From: an uncultured Alistipes sp.
GTDB lineage: Bacteria > Bacteroidota > Bacteroidia > Bacteroidales > Rikenellaceae
Length of the DNA stretch: 64,000 nt
Direction of reading: 5' to 3'
NCBI GenBank assembly: GCA_944323075.1
Contig: CALURC010000016.1
Coordinates: 558,001 to 622,000, forward strand
How positions within the stretch are numbered: position 1 is the stretch's first letter; each line of letters starts with the position of its first letter. Of this stretch, positions 55,015-63,341 are shown piece by piece. The position numbers and the translations under genes are program-made. The notes below the pieces were generated by a model. That model saw only the letters and a list, made by a program, of their open reading frames with translations, was not told where the DNA came from and searched no databases.

Positions 55015-56325
55015 ATGAAATCAAAACGGCTTTTTTGGATATTGACCGTACTGGTTTTCGGGTCACTGGCGACAGCCGGAATTGTCTTTTTCAAAACGGA
55101 TCCGGCTCTGTTATGGACAGTTGAAGGCATTACAATTTTGGCTCTTGTGTTATTTATCGTCCTCTATCGGAGGTTAGTCAGGCCTTACCGGATTCTGCTG
55201 GACGGTATAGGGCTGCTCCACGAGCAGGATTTCTCCAGCCGTCTACGCCCTGTTGCCAACCGGGAGGCCAACCAACTGATCGAAGTATTCAACCGCATGA
55301 TTACGGAGCTCAAAAACGAGCGCCTGCAAGTACGGGAAAAGAACAGGTTTCTCGACCTGTTGATCCAAGCCTCCCCCCAAGGAGTGATCATTCTGGACTT
55401 TGACGACAAAATCTCCGAAATCAATCCGGCCGGGCAAAGTCTCCTACAGATTAAGGATACCGAACAAATAAAAGGCCTGCGTATTGCCGAATCGGGAATA
55501 AGGATGGCAACAGAGCTGGGTACTATGCAACCGGGAGAAGACCGCATCATACGGATTCCGGGACAGGCCATTTTCCGCTGCATACGTTCGTCATTCATCG
55601 ACAACGGTTTCGACCACCCGTTCATATTGGTCGAAGAGTTGACCCGCGAACTGATGCGCATCGAAAAAGAGTCCTACGAACGGATCATCCGCATGATGTC
55701 GCACGAGGTCAATAACTCTGTCGGTGCCATAGGGGCAACCTTGAACGTCCTATCCGATATTCTGGAACAGGACGACCGACAGGAGGCGCTACCCGCCGTC
55801 AAGGCTTCGGCCGAACGGTGTGAGAACCTTGCCCGGTTCACCTGTAAATTGGCCGATTTGGTACGGATTCCTCAACCTGTTCTTACATATCTTCCCTTAA
55901 ACGAGCTGCTCCGTTCGGCTGAAGCACTGACTCGTAGTGCCTGTATAGAAAGAGAAATCGAATTAATTTTAAAACCCTGCTTTCCGGAGGTGGATATCTG
56001 CGTAGACGGCATTCAGATGGAACAGGTGTTGGTCAACATCATCAAAAACGCCTACGAGGCCATCGATCGCAACGGCAGAATCAGAATCGTCGGAGAGGCA
56101 AATCCCCCATCGATACTGATCGAGAACAATGGCCCCGATATACCGGATGAAGTACGCGAAAATTTATTCACACCCTTTTTCACGACCAAACCGTCGGGAC
56201 AGGGAATCGGACTGATGTTTGTCCGGGAAGTCTTGAATAACCACCGGCTACCCTTCAGCCTCACCTCTCAAAATGGATTGACTCAATTCCGCATCTCATT
56301 CCGTCTCGATGATAAAAGTCATTAA
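55015..56325 (+). CDS. Sensor histidine kinase, partner of the NtrC-type regulator
   Basis: A 436-residue inner-membrane kinase. Two membrane helices (about 7-24 and 31-49) with almost no periplasmic loop, HAMP-like stretch, a PAS-like domain (about 115-215), phospho-acceptor histidine in RMMSHEVNNSVGAIG, and the ATPase boxes VLVNIIKNAYEAI, ENNGPDIP and TTKPSGQGIGLMF. Because the loop between helices is so short, the signal is probably sensed in the membrane or by the PAS-like domain, not in the periplasm. Confidence 0.92.
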   Translation: MKSKRLFWILTVLVFGSLATAGIVFFKTDPALLWTVEGITILALVLFIVLYRRLVRPYRILLDGIGLLHEQDFSSRLRPVANREANQLIEVFNRMITELKNERLQVREKNRFLDLLIQASPQGVIILDFDDKISEINPAGQSLLQIKDTEQIKGLRIAESGIRMATELGTMQPGEDRIIRIPGQAIFRCIRSSFIDNGFDHPFILVEELTRELMRIEKESYERIIRMMSHEVNNSVGAIGATLNVLSDILEQDDRQEALPAVKASAERCENLARFTCKLADLVRIPQPVLTYLPLNELLRSAEALTRSACIEREIELILKPCFPEVDICVDGIQMEQVLVNIIKNAYEAIDRNGRIRIVGEANPPSILIENNGPDIPDEVRENLFTPFFTTKPSGQGIGLMFVREVLNNHRLPFSLTSQNGLTQFRISFRLDDKSH

Positions 56326-56507
56326 AGAAAAACATTCTGCAAACAAAGGGAGATAAATCGCTTAAAAAAGCCGCACACATTTATGAGTTGATTTTTACTT
56401 ATAACGATAAATAAAACCTCTCTTCTTTACTTCTGACACGCCATTTATATTCGAATCAAACAAGTTCCATAAAAATATTTTAACTATATTTATCCAAACC
56501 TTTTATC

Positions 56508-57230
56508 ATGGAAAGACACTATACGAACCGAATAAAAGCTGTTTTCAATTGGAGCGGAGGGAAAGATTCCGCTCATGCCCTGTTACGTGCACAACAATCG
56601 GATATGTATGAAATCGTTGCACTGCTGACCACTGTAAACCGCTCGACCCACCGTTCAACAATGCATGGAATCCCACTACCGTTGCTACAGGCACAAGCCG
56701 ACAGTATCGGTATCCCTCTTTATGTCGTAGACCTGACACCGAAAGGAAATATGGAAGATTACGACGCTGCCATATTGCGGGCCGTAGAGCATTTCAAGAC
56801 ACAAGGCGTTACCCATTTCATCTTCGGAGATATTTTCCTACACGATGTACGCAAATACCGAGAACAACAACTTGCTCCGCATAACATAAAAGTTGTTGAG
56901 CCTCTCTGGGGGAAAACATCTGATGAGGTGATGAACGATTTTCTCACCTCAGGGTTACGGACCATCATCGTAACCACTATGGATGACGGATTAGGCTCTT
57001 CCGCTATAGGTCACGAAATCGATCGTACATTTATCGATTCGTTACCGAAAGAGGTCGATCCAAACGGAGAAAATGGAGAATACCATACATTCTGTTACGA
57101 CGGACCTATCTTCCGACATCCTATCCCATTTCGTTTGGGGAAACCTTTTCAACAAAGCTACGACATTCGTCTTGATGATGGATCGGATAAATCCTTCACC
57201 TATTGGTTTGCCGATCTGAAAGAGTTCTGA
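56508..57230 (+). CDS. Dph6-like ATP pyrophosphatase
   Basis: A 240-residue adenine-nucleotide alpha hydrolase. The PP-loop is VFNWSGGKDSAHALLRA (about 13-29), and HFIFGDIFLHDVRKYREQQL and FDSLP/GENGEYHTFCYDGP-like segments (the latter GENGEYHTFVxDGP motif) are typical of the Dph6/diphthine-ammonia-ligase group. Bacterial members lack diphthamide, so the amide-forming substrate is unknown. The gene stands alone. Confidence 0.88.
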   Translation: MERHYTNRIKAVFNWSGGKDSAHALLRAQQSDMYEIVALLTTVNRSTHRSTMHGIPLPLLQAQADSIGIPLYVVDLTPKGNMEDYDAAILRAVEHFKTQGVTHFIFGDIFLHDVRKYREQQLAPHNIKVVEPLWGKTSDEVMNDFLTSGLRTIIVTTMDDGLGSSAIGHEIDRTFIDSLPKEVDPNGENGEYHTFCYDGPIFRHPIPFRLGKPFQQSYDIRLDDGSDKSFTYWFADLKEF

Positions 57231-57629
57231 ACATTTGTATCGATCACAAAAAATGATATCAGTGAGGCAACTGCAGAGACTGCGCTACCAAATTTGGACA
57301 CGGCTAACGAAATAAAAATCCCAAATAATTTGCTTTATTTATTATTACTTTATTACTCGAAATTTATTTATCCTCAAAATCGCTGTCTGTGTTATAACAA
57401 TGTTCTATTCCGTATCTATCCTATACAGTCCTGTTCATCAAGCCCCAAAGAGCAAAACCATTTTTCCGGGTTCTCTGACAACACAACCAATTCTGTAATG
57501 ATTCAGGCAAAAGAATTTTTAGATTACATCGAAATAAACATCAAAAACTGAGACAAGGTAAATAGAAATGAGAAAAATCCTAATTACAGTCTTTTTTCCG
57601 ACTTATCTTAACACGTCTCCATTTTTTCG
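57231..57629. other. Intergenic stretch with a tRNA-like fragment
   Basis: AT-rich spacer. GACTGCGCTAC (57278-57288) is the complement of GTAGCGCAGTC, an 11-base match to the 5' part of the window's tRNA-Pro genes, but no cloverleaf can be completed. An 85-codon frame (57294-57551) has no credible start or product. Confidence 0.4.
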
Positions 57630-57637
57630 TATATTTG
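57630..57637 (+). promoter_or_regulatory. -7 promoter element before the structured leader
   Basis: TATATTTG; transcription would begin near 57644, so the folded region 57671-57852 would lie in the leader of the lipoprotein gene. The -33 match is weak. Confidence 0.5.
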
Positions 57638-57670
57638 CCTCGACAAATCAACTAATTAAAAAAGCGTTAG

Positions 57671-57852
57671 CTTTTATTCTGGTTTCTGAAACTACCACAT
57701 TTTAGAGCACCCTTGAGTAAAGCGAAACGCTCGCGGTAACGTGGGCTTTACTCGTTTATCAGGGTGCAAAGGTTGTGGTAGACCTCAGAAACCGATAAAA
57801 GGTATTGTCCCACGTCTTTTTATGGATATCACTAACTTTCCGCTGAGGGACA
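57671..57852 (+). ncRNA. Candidate structured leader RNA (unknown class)
   Basis: Four collinear helices: P1 57671-57677/57795-57801 and 57681-57688/57786-57793; P2 57692-57698/57775-57781; P3 57707-57713/57761-57767; P4 57715-57723/57745-57753. The P4 loop ACGTGG (57739-57744) can pair with CCACGT (57810-57815), a possible pseudoknot followed by a U5 run. TGTCCC (57806-57811) can instead pair with GGGACA (57847-57852) beside the AGGTGG ribosome site. I do not match it to a known riboswitch or ribozyme. Confidence 0.6.
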
Positions 57853-57871
57853 GGTGGAAATGATTTACACC

Positions 57872-59614
57872 ATGAAAAACAAACTTTTTATCCTCGCACT
57901 CATGGTCATAACGTTATTGGCCAGTTGCAGTAAAGAAGATGGAGATGGCGACGGAGGAGGAACCTCATTCACCCCACCGGCCCAAGAGCAACTCACACAA
58001 AACGCTTTTGCAGACAATGAAAATACAGGAGGCGGATTCTCGTTCACGACCGACTCCCCATGGACAGCAACTGTAGAAGAAGTACAAGCGCAAAGTGCTG
58101 CTTCAGCTCAGGTAAAATCCGCAACACGCACAGCAGGAAACAATGTTGTCTGGTTAAAACTTTACAACGGAAACAGTGAAGCATACAGCGGCGGGGCAGG
58201 AACAATTACGCTCCGTATCGAAATCGAACAAAACTATACGGGCGAACGACGTGAAGCTACGATTACAATACGTTCGGGCAACAATACCTTTATCGTAACG
58301 GTTATTCAAGAGGGAACCAAACAAGACGGAAGCGAGAATGAACCTCCTGTCAAAGTAACGAAGATCACCCTCGACAAAACCGAACTCTCAATGGATGCCG
58401 GAGCCAAGGCAACGCTGTCTGCCACGGTAGAACCCGACAATGCTACGGTCAAATCCGTGGTATGGTCGAGCAGTGATCCTGCAGTTGTGAGCGTAAACCC
58501 TGTAACAGGCGAGATAACCGCCATAACAGACGGAACAGCGACAGTTACAGCAACCTCATCGTCCAACAAGGAAGTGTCAGCATCCTGTGTAGTAACTGTC
58601 GGAAATAACGAGCCCGTTGCTCCTATAGCTATTATAAGTGAAATTGAGCGCACGGTAACATATTGGGATCAACTTCCTACTTCGAAGTACTATGAAGAAG
58701 AGGCTACCTACATGTTCAAATATGACGACCAAAATCGCGTCTCATCATATACGGTCGATATTCGTCCCACCAATGATCAACAAGAAGCATGTCAACTTGT
58801 CAGCACAATCGACTACTCCTCTGCTGATCGTCTCCGCATTAAAGATCAATGGTCTGATACAGGAATTGAAACCTATGAGGTTCTGCTCAATGAAAAAGGA
58901 TATGGTATACAGAGTGAGTCGTATCTCTATACCCACGACGAGGAAGACAATGAAATCTACACCTACGAATTGGAATACGACAATGAGGATCGTCTTTCAC
59001 GCATTGCCTACTCTTTCTATTGGACCTCGTTTACCTATAAAGATGGGGTAATGTCGGGCGGAGCAGACTTTGATGGAAATGAAGTATATGAAACGTCTGG
59101 TTTTGAGCAATATTTCAATCAGATTCCAAACGACAAAATGAACTTGGACATCAATTTGCTGTTTATGCCCAGCCTTCTGTCGGAAGAGCCGGAAGGTGGA
59201 GATGTGCCGGGTCGTCTGGGCCGTTTGGCTCTGCTTCGTTTCTTGGGACGTGGTACGGACCGTTATATAAGTATGTTCTTGGGAGGAGTTGATGAGGTTG
59301 AGGGTAATTTGAGCCACATGGGTGGTTGGCCGGAACCGAATGTAACTGTTCCCAAAAGTTACGACGACTACGCCTACGATGAAGATGTTGAAATACACTT
59401 GAATTACACTCTCAATGAGAATGGTTCAGTTGCTTCAGTCGTAGCGGATATGCCTATAGTCAAAATCAGACATGAATACGAAATTGTATCGGGAGAAGAA
59501 CTCTTCGACCCCAATCATCCGGAAGCGGGATACAAATACGAAATCAGAAATAAAAAAGATACAGAATTGGATCGTGGAACCAATTCGATAACTTATACAT
59601 TTACATACCGCTAA
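57872..59614 (+). CDS. Lipoprotein with BACON-like and Big2 domains
   Basis: A 580-residue lipoprotein (LLASC, Cys19) followed by an acidic glycine stretch that resembles the Bacteroidota surface-export signal. A BACON-like domain (about 35-145: WTATVEE and TITIRSGNNTFIVTVIQEG), a Big2 Ig-like domain (about 158-247: ITLDKTELSMDAGAKATLSATVEP) and an unrecognised aromatic, acidic C-terminal domain (about 260-580). It is probably a surface binding protein. The start is taken at 57872 just before the signal peptide; an in-frame GTG at 57854 is possible. Confidence 0.8.
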   Translation: MKNKLFILALMVITLLASCSKEDGDGDGGGTSFTPPAQEQLTQNAFADNENTGGGFSFTTDSPWTATVEEVQAQSAASAQVKSATRTAGNNVVWLKLYNGNSEAYSGGAGTITLRIEIEQNYTGERREATITIRSGNNTFIVTVIQEGTKQDGSENEPPVKVTKITLDKTELSMDAGAKATLSATVEPDNATVKSVVWSSSDPAVVSVNPVTGEITAITDGTATVTATSSSNKEVSASCVVTVGNNEPVAPIAIISEIERTVTYWDQLPTSKYYEEEATYMFKYDDQNRVSSYTVDIRPTNDQQEACQLVSTIDYSSADRLRIKDQWSDTGIETYEVLLNEKGYGIQSESYLYTHDEEDNEIYTYELEYDNEDRLSRIAYSFYWTSFTYKDGVMSGGADFDGNEVYETSGFEQYFNQIPNDKMNLDINLLFMPSLLSEEPEGGDVPGRLGRLALLRFLGRGTDRYISMFLGGVDEVEGNLSHMGGWPEPNVTVPKSYDDYAYDEDVEIHLNYTLNENGSVASVVADMPIVKIRHEYEIVSGEELFDPNHPEAGYKYEIRNKKDTELDRGTNSITYTFTYR

Positions 59615-59638
59615 TCTTACAAAGCAGTAAACTTCAAT

Positions 59639-59681
59639 AAGAGAAAGGCTAAGAGGAGATACACCTCTTAGCCTTTCTCTT
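59639..59681 (+). terminator. Terminator of the BACON/Big2 lipoprotein gene
   Basis: A perfect 18-bp stem (59639-59656 with 59664-59681) with a 7-nt loop, 24 bp after the stop codon. Confidence 0.9.
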
Positions 59682-60484
59682 GTAAATATTTGATCATCAA
59701 AACACAACAACGAAAATAGTTATATAATCCTTGCATTACCGATATAGTTATGAACTAAATTACGCCCAAAATTTCTCAGTCTATATTTGCAATAGAGACA
59801 AATCGCATACACGCCCCCAAAAAACTGTTAATTAACAATTAATAATTTATTATTTGGTTTCATCTAAGTCAGAAAATCTAATATTAAGTAATCTGGATTA
59901 CAGATCATCGAAAGCCAACAAACAACACACGACTGACATTCGATCGAAAGTCTCAAGAAGTGACTGCAAGGACAATACACCTGACCGAGAAAAAGGAAAG
60001 ACGAACCAATAACGCATCATAAGAAATCCCTATCCGGAATATAATCTCCATTAGAAGAAAAAATGGAAATTATTTTTGAAAAACACTCAACACCACTCCG
60101 CATATAACAACTTAATTTACAAATACATAAAACAACACAAACAATAATAACATCTGTTGATTTATCAAACACATGCTACAAAACTGTCAGGCACAACTTC
60201 ATTTGACCCTATATAACAAACCATATCTCAATCGATGAGACAAAGTCTCTGATAGATACAAGACATGAATATCTCGTCCGTAACATTTATATAGAGTACT
60301 ACCGCAATCAGTACATTTCGCCATACTACACTCTAAATTCTACGCAACACGAGCCCTCATTCTCTTTTCCTTTATCAGAGAACACACATTACTCTATCTG
60401 GCGACAAGGATAAAGAATACCCAGAACAAAAACAGCGTTTTGTTTTTTCAAAGAAAATAAAATTTACCCTCTTCGTTTTTTTAA
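59682..60484. other. Gene-free AT-rich stretch
   Basis: About 800 bp without a credible open frame or RNA gene. One TATATTTG box (59782-59789, plus strand) has no clear -33 and no gene behind it; a small RNA is possible but nothing supports it. GTTAATTAAC (near 59826) is a short palindrome. Confidence 0.4.
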
Positions 60485-62206
60485 TTAGACACGAAGTGAC
60501 ACCGTAAATTTACACCCTTTCCCAATTTCACTTTCAATCGAAATTGTCCCTCCATGTGCCTCCACGAATTCTTTTGATATGGCTAACCCCAATCCACTTC
60601 CTTGAACTTTGGTACCTGGAACTCGAAAATAGCGGTCAAAAATACTTTTATGATAACGAGGATCGATACCATGGCCGAAATCTTGCACATAAATATCCAC
60701 TTGTTTATCATGTTGTGCCGCTCCGACGATAATATGAGAATTTTCCGGAGAGTGATGAATTGCATTCGAAAGTAGATTGGTAATAACCCAAGCGATTTTT
60801 TCGTTGTCCACAAATAATTTAGAGATTTTTTCGGGGTATTCTACCTCTACAAAACAATGGAAACGCTCAGCCAGCACTTGCGTGGCTTTTATGGCGTATT
60901 CTATCAACTCAACAGGTTTGACGATTTTAGGTTTTAAGGTTAATTTTCCTGATTCTACTTGGGTCAAATTCAATAATTCGCCGGTAATATTCAACAACCG
61001 ATTACTACTTTCCCGGATACTACCCAATAATTGGGTTTGTTCTTCATTGAGAGATCCAAGCCGAGAATCTCCGAGCAACTGCAGGCTCATCAGTATCGAC
61101 GAAATGGGAGTTTTCATCTCATGAGAGACCGTCGCAATGAAATTCGTTTTGGCAGAATCCAGCTCTTTATATTTGGTGACATTATTCAAAATAATCAGAT
61201 TCCCGACGAACTGCTGTTGGGTTTCACCTACGGGATTTATGTATAGTGGAATATTGTCCATCTGGAAATAACTTTCCTTGTTGTCCGCGTAAATTTTCAA
61301 AGGTTCATGTTCATGATTATCGTCATTTTCTGCATACACTTCCCGGATGAGTCGTCTCAACAAATCATTATTCAAAGCTATTTCAGCCGCATTACGTCCT
61401 ATGATATTACCTCGTTTCAGGTTCAGGATCGAAAAAGCCTCGTCATTCATGAAAAGTATATTGCGTTCCGAATCCAAACCGATGATCGGTTCATGCAGGC
61501 TGTTTACGATGGCTTCGATTCTTTTCTTCTCCGTCATAAGCCGATCGAGGGAGCTGCGTCGGTATTCCGACAGTTTGCAGGCCATATCATTGAATGAAGT
61601 GGCTACGGCACGAAACTCTTTGTTGTCATCGAAATCGAGACGTTCGTCATAGTTGTAGTTGGCAATTTGGGTGATTCCCTGCTTCAATTTGTCGATCGGC
61701 CGCAAAATAATAGCCGGAAAACGAATTAGGAAAACTGCTGCCAGCAAGATACACAATATGGACAGTATAGTAAGCCATTGAACCGTCCCTTCTGCACGGG
61801 ATTCCATATCCGAACTTTTGGATCGTATCGAGTTCATGTTCAATTCCATGATCCGATAGAGATCATCTCGGATCTCCTGAATTTGAGAGATGGAAACCGA
61901 ATCCGTCAGTACATCGATTTTTTGAGATAGAGCAGACGTCACCTCTTTTTCATTCACTTCAGTAATATTTTGTTGCTGAAGTCCTAAACTGTTTATCAAA
62001 ATGCCCCGCGATGTGGAGTCTTGCGAGAGACGATCCAACGAACGCAGCATCTCTTCCACATAATGTACGGAATTATAGTTATCGGCAAGTATGTCTTTCG
62101 ATGCAACGGAAAGCTGTCGGACCGATCGGACCGATTGGAGGCCCAGCAAAAGAATCAGCACGAACAATACGCCTATACCTAATGTCAATCTGTTACGAAG
62201 ATTCAT
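60485..62206 (-). CDS. Kdp-associated sensor histidine kinase
   Basis: A 573-residue inner-membrane kinase. Two membrane helices (about 5-25 and 145-168) bracket a helical periplasmic domain; HAMP, PAS (about 235-330), phospho-acceptor FIATVSHEMKTPISSI and ATPase boxes (WVITNLLSNAIHHSPENSHII, DFGHGIDPR, GSGLGLAIS) follow. It supplies the kinase half that the neighbouring KdpD sensor lacks. Its start overlaps the KdpD stop (TGATG), so the two are translationally coupled. A GTG at 62209 is an alternative start. Confidence 0.9.
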   Translation of the reverse strand: MNLRNRLTLGIGVLFVLILLLGLQSVRSVRQLSVASKDILADNYNSVHYVEEMLRSLDRLSQDSTSRGILINSLGLQQQNITEVNEKEVTSALSQKIDVLTDSVSISQIQEIRDDLYRIMELNMNSIRSKSSDMESRAEGTVQWLTILSILCILLAAVFLIRFPAIILRPIDKLKQGITQIANYNYDERLDFDDNKEFRAVATSFNDMACKLSEYRRSSLDRLMTEKKRIEAIVNSLHEPIIGLDSERNILFMNDEAFSILNLKRGNIIGRNAAEIALNNDLLRRLIREVYAENDDNHEHEPLKIYADNKESYFQMDNIPLYINPVGETQQQFVGNLIILNNVTKYKELDSAKTNFIATVSHEMKTPISSILMSLQLLGDSRLGSLNEEQTQLLGSIRESSNRLLNITGELLNLTQVESGKLTLKPKIVKPVELIEYAIKATQVLAERFHCFVEVEYPEKISKLFVDNEKIAWVITNLLSNAIHHSPENSHIIVGAAQHDKQVDIYVQDFGHGIDPRYHKSIFDRYFRVPGTKVQGSGLGLAISKEFVEAHGGTISIESEIGKGCKFTVSLRV

Positions 62207-63333
62207 CACGATAAAATAATTAAATCCACATTGAGTTTGGCTAATCGATTCAACAAATGTCGAAATCTGAAAGTCGTTACAAACAACGAATATAGAGAAA
62301 ATCGGGGTCCACTGATACAGACCGTACTGATTTTACGCTCTTGACAGAGATCTACGATCGTTTCAATATGACGGTTCGAATGGATCCGTACAACCTCTCC
62401 ACCCAATTCCGAAGCAAGATTGAAATTGTTGATCAAATACCGTTGGTTTGCCAACGGGATGCGATCCATGTCCTCTTTGTCCGACTGGACATACAGAACG
62501 ATGAACGCTGCATTCATGTATGTGGCCAGACGGGCCGTTTTTCGGATGACCCGGCGTGCCCGTTTTTCAGAGGAGTCGATCACGGCCATTAAATACTCGT
62601 GATACAGTTTTCCTTCGGCAACAACCTGAGTCTCCACTTTCTTTTCTACTCGCATGGCAACTTCTTTCAGCGCCAATTCCCTGAGCTGAAGTAGGTTGTC
62701 ATATGTAAAAAAATTTCCCAATGCCGCTGCAATTTTATCCGGACGATAAATCTTGCCGGCTTTTAAACGTTCAATCAAATCATCGGCAGTCAAATCGATA
62801 TTAACCACCTCGTCGGCCACGGCTAACACATTGTCCGGAATGCGTTCCTGAATTTCAACACCAGTAATTGTTTGAACCTGCTCGTTGATCCCCTCCAAAT
62901 GCTGTATGTTGACAGCCGAAATCACACTGATTCCTGCATCCAGAATCTGCATGACATCCTGCCAACGTTTGGGATTTGCACTTCCTTCGATATTGGTATG
63001 CGCCAATTCATCCACGATGACGATCTCCGGATGTTGATTGATAATCGTCTGTGTATCCATCTCCTCAAGCTCCTTCCCTTTATAGAAAAGCCTTCTTCGG
63101 GGAATCAAAGTAAGCCCCTCGACCAACGCTTCAGTCTCAACCCGGCCATGCGTCTCCACATATCCGATCCGGACATCGACCCCCGCTTCGAACAGCTGAT
63201 GTGCCTCCTGCAACATACGGTAAGTTTTGCCTACACCGGCACTCATGCCGATGTAGACCTTAAATTTACCCCGATGCGATTGTTTTATCAGCTCGAGAAA
63301 ATGTTGTGCACTTTGTCGCGTATCGCTATTCAT
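62206..63333 (-). CDS. kdpD: KdpD N-terminal sensor protein (kinase-less)
   Basis: A 375-residue cytoplasmic protein equal to the N-terminal half of canonical KdpD: the KdpD domain (about 22-230) with P-loop GMSAGVGKTYRML and IVIVDELAHTNIEGS, and a universal-stress-like domain (about 245-375, reading c-di-AMP or osmotic state in other KdpD proteins). It lacks the four membrane helices and kinase core, which are supplied by the coupled downstream gene. It senses potassium limitation for the kdpFABC pump, which is not in the window. Confidence 0.93.
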   Translation of the reverse strand: MNSDTRQSAQHFLELIKQSHRGKFKVYIGMSAGVGKTYRMLQEAHQLFEAGVDVRIGYVETHGRVETEALVEGLTLIPRRRLFYKGKELEEMDTQTIINQHPEIVIVDELAHTNIEGSANPKRWQDVMQILDAGISVISAVNIQHLEGINEQVQTITGVEIQERIPDNVLAVADEVVNIDLTADDLIERLKAGKIYRPDKIAAALGNFFTYDNLLQLRELALKEVAMRVEKKVETQVVAEGKLYHEYLMAVIDSSEKRARRVIRKTARLATYMNAAFIVLYVQSDKEDMDRIPLANQRYLINNFNLASELGGEVVRIHSNRHIETIVDLCQERKISTVCISGPRFSLYSLFVTTFRFRHLLNRLAKLNVDLIILS

Positions 63334-63341
63334 CTTTTACG

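Noticed and set aside
57294..57551. 85-codon open frame from a TTG
   Set aside because: Low-complexity hydrophobic start and no family likeness; the region has no promoter before it.
57661..57801. Retron msr-msd or IS200/IS605-type end as explanation for the folded leader
   Set aside because: No reverse transcriptase, TnpA or TnpB gene is nearby, although a non-autonomous mobile copy is not excluded.
59782..59789. Promoter of a small RNA in the gene-free stretch
   Set aside because: Only a -7 box is present; no terminator or stable fold follows.
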